DNA of 64,000 bases from Treponema sp. GTDB taxonomy: Bacteria > Spirochaetota > Spirochaetia > Treponematales > Treponemataceae. The notes under the pieces were generated by a model. That model was given only the letters and a program-made list of their open reading frames with translations. It had not been told where the DNA came from and searched no databases. The position numbers were made by a program, and so were the translations under genes. The stretch covers positions 114,597 to 178,596 of the forward strand of contig JAGBIY010000064.1 in the NCBI GenBank assembly GCA_017934745.1. The letters run 5' to 3'. Of this stretch, positions 35,616 to 44,707 are shown in pieces; the stretch's first letter is position 1, and every line of letters starts with the position of its first letter.

Positions 35616-36709
35616 AAAGACATCAATTCCTTTCTGAATTCATTATCGGCATCTTTCATGTCGATTGTTCGGACTATTTTTCCCTTCTTGAAGATGATGG
35701 CCTTGTTCCCCGCCCCTGCGATTCCGATGTCGGCGTGCTTGCCCTCACCAGGTCCGTTGACGACGCAACCCATGACGGCGACAGTTATGTCCTTCTTCAT
35801 CGAAAGAAGCTCGTTCTGCCACCTGTCCATGAAGCCGTGCACGTCGAAGCCGAGCCTGCCGCAGCGTGGACAGGAGACGAGCTTAACTCCGCCGGACCGT
35901 TTCCCACATTCCCGGAGGATTTCAAGGCCGGTTATGACTTCGTTTTCAGGAGAGGAAGAAAGGGACACACGGATTGTAGAGCCGATTCCCTCGCGCAAAA
36001 GGTGAGAGAACGCCAGTGTTGATTTCACAACGCCCGTAATCAGCGGTCCTGCCTCCGTCACACCGACATGGAGGGGGATGTCGAATCTCGACGCGAAATC
36101 CTCGTTCGCTTCGATTGTCTCCTGCACCGACGAAGCCTTCATGCTCACGACAAACTGGTCGAATTTTAACTCCTCGAAAACGGAACACTCGCGCGCGGCA
36201 GTCTCGCTCAACGCCACGGCCCGGCTCAACTCCCCTTTCTCGACCCGCTCCTCCAAATCCTTGGGAAGGCTTCCCGTGTTCACGCCGATTCGGATTGCGA
36301 CTCCCTTCTCGCGGCAACCGTTCACGACAGCCTCTACACGCTCCCTCGCGCCTATGTTGCCCGGATTTATCCTGATGGCACCGACAGGCCCCTCAAGGCA
36401 CTTGAGAGCAAGCCTATAGTCGAAATGGATGTCGGCCACGAGAGGCATACTAGTCGCCTTGCAGATTTCGATGAAACTTTCCGCACTCTTCATGTCCGGA
36501 ACCGCGAACCGTATTATGTCGCAGCCGAGCATCTTCAACTCGGCGATTTTGTTCCGTATCGATTCCAAATGGGAAGGATTCTCCTTCACGTCAAGAATCG
36601 ACTCCTTCCACATTGTCTGGATTGTCACGGGATTGTCCCCGCCGATTCCTATCCGCTCGACATTTCCGTTTCCACCGATGAAAACTTCCCTAGGTTTGTA
36701 GAATTTCAT
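35612..36709 (-). CDS. ispG: IspG, (E)-4-hydroxy-3-methylbut-2-enyl-diphosphate synthase
   Basis: 365-residue iron-sulfur enzyme of the MEP isoprenoid pathway. It reduces methylerythritol cyclodiphosphate to HMBPP, feeding undecaprenyl phosphate synthesis among other things. The barrel half has IQTMWKESI, VADIHFDYRLAL and AIRINPGNIG. The C-terminal half carries the cluster cysteines in SCPRCGRLGFD and MGCVVNGPGEG. I set the start at 36709 (MKFYKPREV), which has AAGGAAG just upstream; the longer frame to 36787 adds residues unlike the family. The helical-repeat gene follows with a 4-nt overlap. A terminator separates it from the ATPase operon upstream. Confidence 0.96.
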   Translation of the reverse strand: MKFYKPREVFIGGNGNVERIGIGGDNPVTIQTMWKESILDVKENPSHLESIRNKIAELKMLGCDIIRFAVPDMKSAESFIEICKATSMPLVADIHFDYRLALKCLEGPVGAIRINPGNIGARERVEAVVNGCREKGVAIRIGVNTGSLPKDLEERVEKGELSRAVALSETAARECSVFEELKFDQFVVSMKASSVQETIEANEDFASRFDIPLHVGVTEAGPLITGVVKSTLAFSHLLREGIGSTIRVSLSSSPENEVITGLEILRECGKRSGGVKLVSCPRCGRLGFDVHGFMDRWQNELLSMKKDITVAVMGCVVNGPGEGKHADIGIAGAGNKAIIFKKGKIVRTIDMKDADNEFRKELMSL

Positions 36710-36826
36710 ACCGCTTCCTTGAATCAAAAAAAATTGGAGCTTTCCCGTCCCGCCCGGAAAAGCAAATTTTGGACAGAACGCCTCCATATTGAGAAAAAGT
36801 ATAGCACAAACGGCAAGACAAAAAAA

Positions 36827-36854
36827 ATCGTCCGCAAAAAAACGCGGACGATTT
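36827..36854 (-). terminator. Intrinsic terminator of the V-ATPase operon
   Basis: Positions 36827-36837 and 36844-36854 form a perfect 11-bp stem around a 6-nt A-rich loop. On the minus strand it is followed by a T run (plus-strand A at 36822-36829, overlapping the stem foot). It lies between the end of the K subunit gene and ispG. Confidence 0.9.
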
Positions 36855-36913
36855 CCGTCATCAAAAAGGAACCTCCCGGAATGCGAGAGATTCCTTGCGC
36901 ATTCAAAAGCGCA

Positions 36914-37345
36914 TTAGGCGATCATTCCGAATACCATCGCGAACAAAGCGACAGTTTCGCAAAGACCGACGACCATGATGTAGTTGGAGAATCCCTTTCC
37001 AGTCTCTCCGAGAGCGTCAGAACCAGCGGCACCTGCCTTTCCCTGAGCAATTGCAGAGAAGCACATCGCCAAACCGGCGGCGATTCCCAAGCCGAGGGCC
37101 ATCGCAGGAGAGAGGTCTCCACTGGCGACCTTTCCCTTCATTGAGTTCATCAAGAGGAATCCGTAGATTGTCTGTGTCAAAGGGGCACCAGCGAAAACAG
37201 TCAAGATGAAAGGAGCCGGCTTGTTAGCCAAGAAGCAGCGTTTCCAAGCTCCAATCGCACCCTGTCCAGCGGCACCGATTCCGATAGCAGAACCGATAGC
37301 GGCGATACCCATAACAAGACCAGCACCAAGCATTCCAAAATCCAT
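36914..37345 (-). CDS. atpK: V-type ATP synthase subunit K (membrane rotor ring)
   Basis: 143 residues, four membrane helices in two hairpins with glycine-rich first helices (GIAAIGSAIGIGAAGQGAIG and a repeat in the second half). The ion-binding glutamate is in VGLCETVALFAMVF near the C-terminus. It forms the rotating ring that carries H+ or Na+ through the membrane. The start at 37345 has AAAAGGAGAAAA upstream. The 95-nt gap from the I subunit gene is the longest in the operon and may allow separate control of this high-copy subunit. It is the last gene of the operon. Confidence 0.94.
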   Translation of the reverse strand: MDFGMLGAGLVMGIAAIGSAIGIGAAGQGAIGAWKRCFLANKPAPFILTVFAGAPLTQTIYGFLLMNSMKGKVASGDLSPAMALGLGIAAGLAMCFSAIAQGKAGAAGSDALGETGKGFSNYIMVVGLCETVALFAMVFGMIA

Positions 37346-37440
37346 AATTTTTCTCCTTTTGACCCGCACCCAAGCAGGACGGGCCAATATATTTTATTTT
37401 TTTGAATACGAACCAGTGATTTTTCGATTACAGCATCGAA

Positions 37441-39459
37441 TTATTTTTCACTGAACGGCTCGTATTTGAAACCTGACCAAGACATTCCCAAGTGGTTTGA
37501 GAATTCCAAAGTGTTCAAGCGGACACCGTGAACGATGACAGAAAGCAAGTTCAAAATCATGTTCAAACCGTGACCGAAGACGAGCAGCACGACGACGAGG
37601 ATGAAGAAAATCGCGTGGACAACCACTGTCGACGCCTCACCTCCGACAATGCCGGCTGCCATCGTGTTGACGGTTCCGCTGATTGCGGCACCCGCCAAAC
37701 CGACCGCCCAAAGACGAATGTATGAAACGATATCCGAGAAGACGTTCACGACACCAAGCAACACCGAGATGATGTTCTTCACGCTCTCCAATATCGACGC
37801 ACCTACGCTTCCGTCATAGTTCGCGAAGACGAAACTGAACAAGAATCCGACACCGACAAGCGCCAATGATATTGTTCCCCACGGAAGACCGTAGACGTCC
37901 CCGCCAACCAACGGGAAGATACCGCCGTTGACGACCATCGAAAGAACGACCCAATACATTCCGACAAGTTCTATGAGGGAGCCGAACTCTCCGAGAGCCT
38001 TCAGACTCTGCTTTCTGTAGTTCTTGTCGAACGCATAACGCCCGATACCCTTCAAATGCGCCACACACAACTGCAAAAGCGCCAGCGTGAAGCAGAATAT
38101 CTGGAGGTTGTTGGCCGTAGTCAAAGTGCCGTTCGAGGCGTCATTCGTCCAGAACGGTAGCCATTCGACACCTTCATAAGCGTTGGAAAGAGGCGCGACG
38201 GAAATCGTCTTGAAGAAGTCCGGCAGCAAGTCCGGCGAAATACCGAACCAAGTGCAGGTGACAGCCCCCCAGACCATCGTAGCGACACCGAGCAGCAGCA
38301 CAAGGCTGAGCATCGGAGACGCCTTCTTTCCACTAGATGCGCCCTTCAAAATTGCGAACAGCGCGCCGACCGTCACGAGCGCTCCATAACCGCCGTCTCC
38401 AAAAATCATTCCGAAGAAGATTGTGAAGAAAGCGAGGAACCACCCGGAAATGTCGTACTCGCGGTAACCTGGAACAGTGCCCAAGAAGTCCGTGAGCGGA
38501 TAAATCAAGCTTACGACCTTGTTGTTCTTCAACTTTGTCGGAACTGCATCGTCCTCGCCCGGATCCGAAACACCGTAAGCCCATTTCTGAGACTTTGCGG
38601 CCTTCTCGAAATCCGCCATCGAGTCGACAGGCACGAAACCTGTAAGCCAAGCCAAAGGAACAGAAGAAGATGCCTTTTCGGAAACCACTTCACCATTCTC
38701 AGGCTCGACCTTGCCCTCATAGCCCATTCCGCTGTAGAGGTTCTCAAGCTCGATGTCCTTCGCGATGACCGAAATAGAATCCTTCATGGACGGAACGTAT
38801 TTCGCATCAGACCGAAGTTCATTGTCGATTTCCGCAATGCGTTTTCTGCTGGCGGATACAGACTCCGCAAGCTCCTTTGTCGAACAACGCGGAAGCACGA
38901 CCTGGTACGCCTCCGCAGGAAGCCCCTCAGGACGCTCGTTGGCAGCGAGAGGAGTCTCGGACACAAGGACGAACCTTGTCTGGGACTTGTCCTTGCCGAC
39001 AAGCACGGTGCGGACGTTGTCGCCAATCAACTGATACTTGTCCGACGGAATCTCGAACATCGAAAGATGGATGTTCTTCTTCTGCAAATCGGCAAAATCA
39101 GCGGGAACAACCTCGCCCCACTTAGAAAGCCTTTCAAGTTCGACAGAATCGGCCGTGATTTTGTCGAAGCAGGACTTCTTCTCCTCGACCAAGGACAGGA
39201 CAGACTTCGCGACCTCGACCGCCTTTTCACGGTCGATTCGTACAGCGTCGCCCTTCGACTTCTTGTCGAGCTTAATCTCCTCAAGAACGCTTATCGCCTT
39301 CTCCATCTGGGTGTTCTGGGCCTTGTACGAAGCAAGCGCATCGCTGGAGCCCTGAACCTCCTCTACATGGAGGACACCAAGCTTCCTCAAAGACTTGAGG
39401 GCCTCTTTTCTTTCATTCTGCAGAACGACCAAAGAAACTTTTTTCATCTGCACAATCAT
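37441..39459 (-). CDS. atpI: V-type ATP synthase subunit I (membrane stator)
   Basis: 672 residues. A long cytoplasmic N-terminal part (~1-330, with coiled-coil segments such as YKAQNTQMEKAISVLEEI) forms the peripheral stalk link. About seven C-terminal helices follow, including the GDGGYGALVTVGALF region and the DIVSYIRLWAVGLAGAAI block that holds the stator arginine facing the K ring. The start overlaps the D subunit stop (TAATG) with AGGGGG before it. The length is typical for the bacterial a/I subunit. Confidence 0.94.
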   Translation of the reverse strand: MIVQMKKVSLVVLQNERKEALKSLRKLGVLHVEEVQGSSDALASYKAQNTQMEKAISVLEEIKLDKKSKGDAVRIDREKAVEVAKSVLSLVEEKKSCFDKITADSVELERLSKWGEVVPADFADLQKKNIHLSMFEIPSDKYQLIGDNVRTVLVGKDKSQTRFVLVSETPLAANERPEGLPAEAYQVVLPRCSTKELAESVSASRKRIAEIDNELRSDAKYVPSMKDSISVIAKDIELENLYSGMGYEGKVEPENGEVVSEKASSSVPLAWLTGFVPVDSMADFEKAAKSQKWAYGVSDPGEDDAVPTKLKNNKVVSLIYPLTDFLGTVPGYREYDISGWFLAFFTIFFGMIFGDGGYGALVTVGALFAILKGASSGKKASPMLSLVLLLGVATMVWGAVTCTWFGISPDLLPDFFKTISVAPLSNAYEGVEWLPFWTNDASNGTLTTANNLQIFCFTLALLQLCVAHLKGIGRYAFDKNYRKQSLKALGEFGSLIELVGMYWVVLSMVVNGGIFPLVGGDVYGLPWGTISLALVGVGFLFSFVFANYDGSVGASILESVKNIISVLLGVVNVFSDIVSYIRLWAVGLAGAAISGTVNTMAAGIVGGEASTVVVHAIFFILVVVLLVFGHGLNMILNLLSVIVHGVRLNTLEFSNHLGMSWSGFKYEPFSEK

Positions 39460-40112
39460 TATTCAGCCCCCTTTTCAGAATTTTCAGCTGCGGCCTGAGC
39501 CTCAGCGGCAGCCCTGTTGCGCGCGTCAATCTTCTTCTTGGAGATTTTCGAACGGACAACTTCGCTGACCTGCTGGTCGCCAAGATACACTGAAATCTTT
39601 TTAATATTCGCTTTCGCCTCAGGAATCTTAACCTTCTCAAAAAGGTTGACGCGCTGCGATGTAGTGCGAAGCTCCTGAGAAAGCAGCCTTACCTGCTCAT
39701 CAAGAACGCTGGCTTCCAAATCCAAAGAAAGAGCCTTCTCCATTCTGTCGGCAGCCAAATCAATCCAAAGCGGGGTCGAGTACAAATCGTAGTCTCCCCT
39801 GCTGAAATCGGCTCCCTCGTATACCGGAATCGTGACTCCGGCGATATTTCCGACACCTTTCTTTATGTTGCGGACAGTAACCATTCCAGGCTTGAAGGCC
39901 TCTTCCTCGCCAAAAACGCCGATCCAAACTTTGAATTCCTTCTCAAGTTCGACGCGCTGCTGGCGGACTTCCTTAGCCTTCAGCTCGATAGTTCTGATTT
40001 CAGATTGAAGCTGCTGTTTTTTGAGCGTAAGAGTCGGAAGATAACGCTGATACATTTTCAGCGCGTCTTTCTGAACCTTCTGCTCATTCTTAGTCAACTT
40101 TAATTTTGCCAT
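39459..40112 (-). CDS. atpD: V-type ATP synthase subunit D (central stalk)
   Basis: 217 residues, largely two long helices as expected for the rotor shaft: KLKLTKNEQKVQKDALKMYQ at the N-terminus and a long helix with VLDEQVRLLSQELRTTSQRVNLFEKVKIPEA. The C-terminal tail is rich in Lys, Ala and Glu. It couples ATP turnover in the A3B3 head to K-ring rotation. It lies 31 nt after the B subunit gene and is joined to subunit I by an overlapping stop and start. Confidence 0.94.
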   Translation of the reverse strand: MAKLKLTKNEQKVQKDALKMYQRYLPTLTLKKQQLQSEIRTIELKAKEVRQQRVELEKEFKVWIGVFGEEEAFKPGMVTVRNIKKGVGNIAGVTIPVYEGADFSRGDYDLYSTPLWIDLAADRMEKALSLDLEASVLDEQVRLLSQELRTTSQRVNLFEKVKIPEAKANIKKISVYLGDQQVSEVVRSKISKKKIDARNRAAAEAQAAAENSEKGAE

Positions 40113-40143
40113 TAACAGCTCCTGAAATTAAATTCCGCTTACT

Positions 40144-41439
40144 TTACTTGTTCGGCCAGAATTCTGCAATCAACTCAGACTTGATACCGGTCTCGTCCTT
40201 GTCGAAACAATCGGCAAGAATCTTCCAACCAAGATCAAGAGCGCCTTCCAACGAAAGATTAACGGACAAGTCCATCATCTCCTTCTCGAACAACGCGCCG
40301 TACTTGAGCAATTTTTCATCCCAGTTCGACATCATGAATCCCATCGATTTCTTTTCGAGGGTGTCCTTGTATGACGAATAAAGACGAATCATGGCGTCCA
40401 TCAAAGCGCGGTGGTCTTTTCTAGTCTTTCCGTTGACGTTCTGCTTCAAGCGGGAGAGCGAACCGAACGGCTCGATTCTTCCACCCTTCAAGTAGTACTG
40501 GCCTTCTGTGATGTATCCAGTGTTGTCAGGAACAGGATGCGTAACGTCGTCGCCAGGCATCGTCGTGACGGCCAAAACCGTGACGGAACCAGCACCGTCG
40601 AAGTCTACAGCCTTCTCATAGCGGGCGGCCAACTGAGAGTACAAATCTCCAGGATAACCGCGGTTCGAAGGTACCTGCTCCTGCGTGATGGCGATTTCCT
40701 TCATGGAATCGGCGTAAGACGTCATGTCCGTAAGGAGGACGAGAACGTCCTTTCCCTGCAATGCGAACTGCTCAGCGACAGCGAGCGACATATCAGGAAT
40801 CTTGATACATTCTACAGTCGGGTCGGCAGCCGTATGGATGAACATGACGGTCTTGGAAAGCGAGCCGCCTTCCTCCAAAGTCTTCCTGAAGTAGAGGAAG
40901 TCGTCGTATTTCAAGCCCATTCCACCAAGGACGATTACGTCGGCCTCAGCCTGCATGGCGATTCTAGCGAGCAACTGGTTGTAAGGCTCGCCGGAAATTG
41001 AGAAGATAGGAAGTTTCTGCGAAACGACGAGCGTGTTGAACATGTCGATCATAGGAATGTTCGTGCGCATCATGCGGGTCGCGAGAATACGCTTTGAAGG
41101 GTTTACAGAAGGACCTCCGATAGGCTTCAAATTCTCAGAAAGAGAAGTTCCGTTGTCGCGAGGCTCGCCGGAACCGTTGAAGATTCTTCCGAGCAAATCG
41201 TCGCTGAACGAAATCTGCATTTCGTGTCCCAAGAAACGGATCTGGTCACCTGTCGAGACACCGCGTCCACCAGCGAATACCTGCAAAGAAACAGTGTCGC
41301 CGTCGATTTTGTTGACCTCGGCCAACGATTTTCCGAAGCGAGTCGTAATCTCGGCAAGCTCGTTGTATTTCACGCCATCAGCCTTGACAGTAATTACAGA
41401 ACCCGTAATAGATTCGATTTTGCTATATACTTTGTTCAT
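40144..41439 (-). CDS. atpB: V-type ATP synthase subunit B (non-catalytic head subunit)
   Basis: 431 residues with the regulatory nucleotide-binding fold but no canonical Walker A lysine motif: the site reads [15 protein letters not shown], as is normal for B subunits. [18 protein letters not shown] and PGYPGD-like [17 protein letters not shown] are family signatures. Together with subunit A it forms the alternating A3B3 hexamer. It starts 18 nt after the A subunit gene. Length and spacing match other spirochete operons. Confidence 0.95.
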   Translation of the reverse strand: MNKVYSKIESITGSVITVKADGVKYNELAEITTRFGKSLAEVNKIDGDTVSLQVFAGGRGVSTGDQIRFLGHEMQISFSDDLLGRIFNGSGEPRDNGTSLSENLKPIGGPSVNPSKRILATRMMRTNIPMIDMFNTLVVSQKLPIFSISGEPYNQLLARIAMQAEADVIVLGGMGLKYDDFLYFRKTLEEGGSLSKTVMFIHTAADPTVECIKIPDMSLAVAEQFALQGKDVLVLLTDMTSYADSMKEIAITQEQVPSNRGYPGDLYSQLAARYEKAVDFDGAGSVTVLAVTTMPGDDVTHPVPDNTGYITEGQYYLKGGRIEPFGSLSRLKQNVNGKTRKDHRALMDAMIRLYSSYKDTLEKKSMGFMMSNWDEKLLKYGALFEKEMMDLSVNLSLEGALDLGWKILADCFDKDETGIKSELIAEFWPNK

Positions 41440-41457
41440 TTTTCACCGTCCTCTGCC

Positions 41458-43221
41458 CTACGCCTTGAGAAGCCCTTCGACAGCAGCCGAAAGTTTTCCG
41501 TTCTTAGATGCATACAATTCATCGATTTCACTCTCAAGTTTCTTGAAGCTGTCGCTCTGGAATTCCGTGTAGTTCCAGTCGAGGAACTTCTGACGAAGCT
41601 GGTTGAAATAAGTTCTTGCCTCGTCCTTCTCCGAAAGGGCGAAATCCGAACCAAGAATGGTGAGAAGTTTGTCGAGATCGTACTTCTGCCTCTCAACAGT
41701 CGCGTTCGCATCGATAGCGTCGAACGAGTTCTGCTGGAAGTAGACGGCATCGAGCATCTCTTCCTTCAAATAGACGAGATAGTCAGCGAGGGAAGTACCC
41801 TCTTCACCGACGACCTTCATCATCGAACCGACATCGACGCCCTTTCTCATTATGTCGAAGCAGTAGTTGACTTTTTTGGAATCGATTACGCCAGAGTACT
41901 TGGACCAAGACTGGATCGGGTCGATTGCAGGATACTTGCGTGCGTCAGAACGCGCGCGCGAAAGTCCGTGGAACGCACCGACGACCTTCAATGTAGCCTG
42001 AGTGACAGGCTCCTCGAAGTTTCCACCAGCAGGAGAAACTGTACCGCCGATTGTAACAGAGCCCTTTGAGCCGTCCGACATGACGACCTGGCCTGCGCGC
42101 TCGTAGAATGCTGCGATGTAAGACTCCATGTAGGCAGGGAAGGCTTCCTCTCCAGGGATTTCCTCCAAGCGTCCAGACATTTCGCGCAAAGCCTGTGCCC
42201 AGCGTGATGTTGAGTCCGCAAGAAGAAGGACGTTCAATCCCATCTGGCGGTAGTACTCGGCCAAAGTGACCGACGTGTAGACCGAAGCTTCGCGGGAAGC
42301 GACCGGCATCGAAGATGTGTTACAAATGATGATTGTTCGCTCCATCAAAGACTTTCCAGTTTTCGGGTCCTTCAATTCCGGGAACTCCGTCAAAGTCTCT
42401 ACGACTTCACCGGCGCGCTCTCCACAAGCCGCGATGATTACGATGTCCACATCTGCGTATTTCGATGTAGTGTGTTGCAAAACCGTCTTTCCAGCTCCGA
42501 AAGGTCCTGGAATACAGTATGTACCGCCCTTCGCGACAGGGAAGAACGTATCGATGAGGCGGACTTTCGTGACCATGGTCTCCGTAGGGGCGAGTCGCTC
42601 CTTGTAGCAAGTCACGGCGCGCTTTACCGGCCACTTGAAAGAAAGTCCGATTTCTACATCGTTGCCCTTCTCGTCAGTGAGAACGGCGATTTTGTCCTTG
42701 AGTGTGTACTCGCCCTTCTCGGCCACGGACTTCACAGTGTAGTTTCCGAGCAAATAGAAAGGAACGAAAATCTTGTGCGTGAACGGTCCCTCTGGAACAG
42801 TTCCAACGTATTCTCCGGCCTTGAGAACATCGCCGACTTTCGCAGTCGGTGTGAATTCCCACTTCTTCTCCTTGTTGAGAGGATCGACATAGATTCCCCT
42901 CTCAAGGAACCAGCCAGCCTTCTCGGCAAGCAAAGGCAAAGGGTTCTGCAAACCGTCATAAACCTGACCCAAAAGTCCAGGTCCAAGTTCGGCAGAAAGA
43001 AGGTCGCCTGTGAACTCGACTTCGTCACCGGCTTTTATGCCCTTTGTCATTTCATAGACCTGCATCTGGGCGACATTTCCGCGGATACGGATTACTTCGC
43101 TCTTGAGGCTAGAACCTTCAACTTTTACATAGGCAACTTCGTTCATGGAAATGTTTCCGTCAAATTCGACAGAAACCATGTTTCCATTAACTCCGACTAC
43201 CTTACCTTTTGTATCCGTCAT
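41458..43221 (-). CDS. atpA: V-type ATP synthase subunit A (catalytic)
   Basis: 587 residues. The catalytic P-loop reads GPFGAGKTVLQH, followed by IIAACGERAGEV with the catalytic glutamate and LLADSTSRWAQALREMSGRL. The subunit-A-specific bulge domain (residues ~110-190) is present. It hydrolyses or makes ATP in the head of the rotary enzyme. In host-associated spirochetes such enzymes are thought to pump ions at the expense of ATP. It lies 33 nt downstream of the DUF2764 gene. Confidence 0.96.
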   Translation of the reverse strand: MTDTKGKVVGVNGNMVSVEFDGNISMNEVAYVKVEGSSLKSEVIRIRGNVAQMQVYEMTKGIKAGDEVEFTGDLLSAELGPGLLGQVYDGLQNPLPLLAEKAGWFLERGIYVDPLNKEKKWEFTPTAKVGDVLKAGEYVGTVPEGPFTHKIFVPFYLLGNYTVKSVAEKGEYTLKDKIAVLTDEKGNDVEIGLSFKWPVKRAVTCYKERLAPTETMVTKVRLIDTFFPVAKGGTYCIPGPFGAGKTVLQHTTSKYADVDIVIIAACGERAGEVVETLTEFPELKDPKTGKSLMERTIIICNTSSMPVASREASVYTSVTLAEYYRQMGLNVLLLADSTSRWAQALREMSGRLEEIPGEEAFPAYMESYIAAFYERAGQVVMSDGSKGSVTIGGTVSPAGGNFEEPVTQATLKVVGAFHGLSRARSDARKYPAIDPIQSWSKYSGVIDSKKVNYCFDIMRKGVDVGSMMKVVGEEGTSLADYLVYLKEEMLDAVYFQQNSFDAIDANATVERQKYDLDKLLTILGSDFALSEKDEARTYFNQLRQKFLDWNYTEFQSDSFKKLESEIDELYASKNGKLSAAVEGLLKA

Positions 43222-43254
43222 TTATTCTTCTCCATAAAAAACCAACGAAAAAAC

Positions 43255-43809
43255 TTACTCAGCAGTTTCGCCAGCCTTAAGTATACCATCGTAGATTTTT
43301 CTGTATGATTCCAAACCCTTGTCGGCGTTGAATTTCTTCATGCGGGCGGCAAGCTTCAGACGCAGACCGTAACTGAACACGGCATCGACAGAAAAACTGT
43401 CCAATGGACGCATACTCTCTATGACATCAAGCCTGTACTGGTTCAAGAACTGCTCCGCGGCGAGCGGAGAATCCATTCCCGAAGCGGTTCGAGCGGCCTG
43501 CACAGCATCGGGCGCAATCGCCTCGTTGTTTGTGCTGAACTTCTTCTTCATGCGGAGGGCACGGATTTGCCCAAGCGCAAGACGAAGGCTCTTCTCCTTC
43601 TCATTCCAGGAATCGACCAGTTTGGAACCTGTCTTTCCAGTCTCCATCGGAGGCTCCAAAGAAAGCCCATCAAGAATCCCCAGACTTTTTTTGTCAAGAA
43701 AACGCGAACAGAGGTCGTAATAGTATTCGTAAGTGATTGGCAAAGCCGTCCTGTCGGCACTGACCGTGAATTCAGGAAGCTGAGACACAAGGTAATACTG
43801 ACTACCCAC
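43255..43809 (-). CDS. DUF2764 protein of the V-ATPase operon (probable C-like subunit)
   Basis: 184 residues starting GSQYYLVSQLPEF, the usual opening of DUF2764 proteins, which are found between the E and A subunit genes of V-ATPase operons in spirochetes and Bacteroidetes. It is mostly helical. Since no separate subunit C or F gene is present in this operon, it may take the place of the C subunit, which links the stalk to the rotor. This role is inferred from position, not shown. Confidence 0.82.
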   Translation of the reverse strand: MGSQYYLVSQLPEFTVSADRTALPITYEYYYDLCSRFLDKKSLGILDGLSLEPPMETGKTGSKLVDSWNEKEKSLRLALGQIRALRMKKKFSTNNEAIAPDAVQAARTASGMDSPLAAEQFLNQYRLDVIESMRPLDSFSVDAVFSYGLRLKLAARMKKFNADKGLESYRKIYDGILKAGETAE

Positions 43810-43827
43810 GATTCACCTCCGATTCGA

Positions 43828-44439
43828 TTAGTTAGCAGCGTTTTTCATTATCGAAGCTACTTTTGGATTCAAATAGGCGCTGAACAACTCCGCCACCGCC
43901 TCGTCAGAGATGTCGATGAAGGCGGCTCCGTTGTCGATTCCGATTCTAAATCCTTTGTTGATTGTCTTGTCGACTTTGAGGGTGAGACCTTTGGCGATTT
44001 CGGCATTGAGAGCCGACTTCAAGGAAGACTCAAGCGCCGCAAGGTCGGATTCGTTGAGGAGGACGGAAACATCGGCGGCATCGGACTTAGCGGTCCAGGC
44101 CTTGACGGTCTCCGGAATAAGTTTTGAAAGCAAATCAGCAGAATAAGCCTTCTCCGTCTCGGAACTGACCAAAGCGGAAAGCTCCTTAGTCACGCTCTCC
44201 CTGAACGAGAGAACAAGATTGCGGCTCGCCTGGCGGATTGCGTCTTCGCTAGCCTTCTCCATACGTGCAGTCTCGTCTTTTGCTGTCTTTATGATTTTAT
44301 CAGCTTCTTCTTTCGCATCGGCGATAATCTTCGAGGCTTTTGCCTCAGCCTCGGCGATCTTCTCAGAAGCGGATTTCTCAGCAGCGGCGACACCATCTTT
44401 CTTGATCCTGTCGATCAATTCATTTACCTGGATGTCCAT
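43828..44439 (-). CDS. atpE: V-type ATP synthase subunit E (peripheral stalk)
   Basis: 203 residues. A long N-terminal helix (residues ~1-85) with many Ala, Glu and Lys residues forms the stalk (AEAKASKIIADAKEEADKII), and a compact C-terminal domain would hold the A3B3 head. This is the normal E subunit plan. It is the first gene of the operon, about 30 nt after the predicted transcription start, with GCGAGG before the ATG. Confidence 0.9.
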   Translation of the reverse strand: MDIQVNELIDRIKKDGVAAAEKSASEKIAEAEAKASKIIADAKEEADKIIKTAKDETARMEKASEDAIRQASRNLVLSFRESVTKELSALVSSETEKAYSADLLSKLIPETVKAWTAKSDAADVSVLLNESDLAALESSLKSALNAEIAKGLTLKVDKTINKGFRIGIDNGAAFIDISDEAVAELFSAYLNPKVASIMKNAAN

Positions 44440-44476
44440 GAAAACCTCGCTTAAAATAGTATTAGTTATAATGATA

Positions 44477-44505
44477 ATTATATTTTAGGGATTTTCAAAA
44501 ATCAA
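44477..44505 (-). promoter_or_regulatory. Strong sigma-70 promoter of the V-ATPase operon
   Basis: On the minus strand TTGATT (44505-44500) is followed after exactly 17 nt by a perfect TATAAT (44482-44477). Transcription would start near 44470, giving a leader of about 30 nt before the atpE ATG. The surrounding sequence is AT-rich. Confidence 0.85.
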
Positions 44506-44568
44506 ATAGAATTTATTAAGTTACTGATAATTTTCTGTTACAAAAATACCGACAATGGCAAAAAAAAA

Positions 44569-44588
44569 GCCAGTCCAAAAGAACTGGC
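44569..44588 (-). terminator. Intrinsic terminator after tRNA-Thr
   Basis: Minus-strand GCCAGTTC and GGACTGGC form an 8-bp stem (one G-U pair) around a TTTT loop, followed by nine or more T. It starts 8 nt after the tRNA 3' end and separates the tRNA from the V-ATPase promoter. Confidence 0.88.
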
Positions 44589-44596
44589 CTAAAAAA

Positions 44597-44668
44597 GCTG
44601 CCTGTAGGACTTGGACCCACGACCCCGAGATTACAAATCACGTGCTCTACCAACTGAGCTAAGGCAGC
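44597..44668 (-). tRNA. tRNA-Thr, anticodon UGU
   Basis: A 72-nt cloverleaf: the acceptor arms GCTGCCT and AGGCAGC pair perfectly, the D arm is GCTC/GAGC with an AGTTGGTA loop, and the T arm is GTGGG/CCTAC. The anticodon loop TTTGTAA gives UGU, which reads ACA threonine codons. There is one T-T mismatch in the middle of the anticodon stem. The CCA end is not encoded, so it is added after transcription. A terminator follows directly. Confidence 0.95.
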
Positions 44669-44707
44669 GAATATGTTTTTAATTGTATTCCAGAACCGGC
44701 ATGGAGG

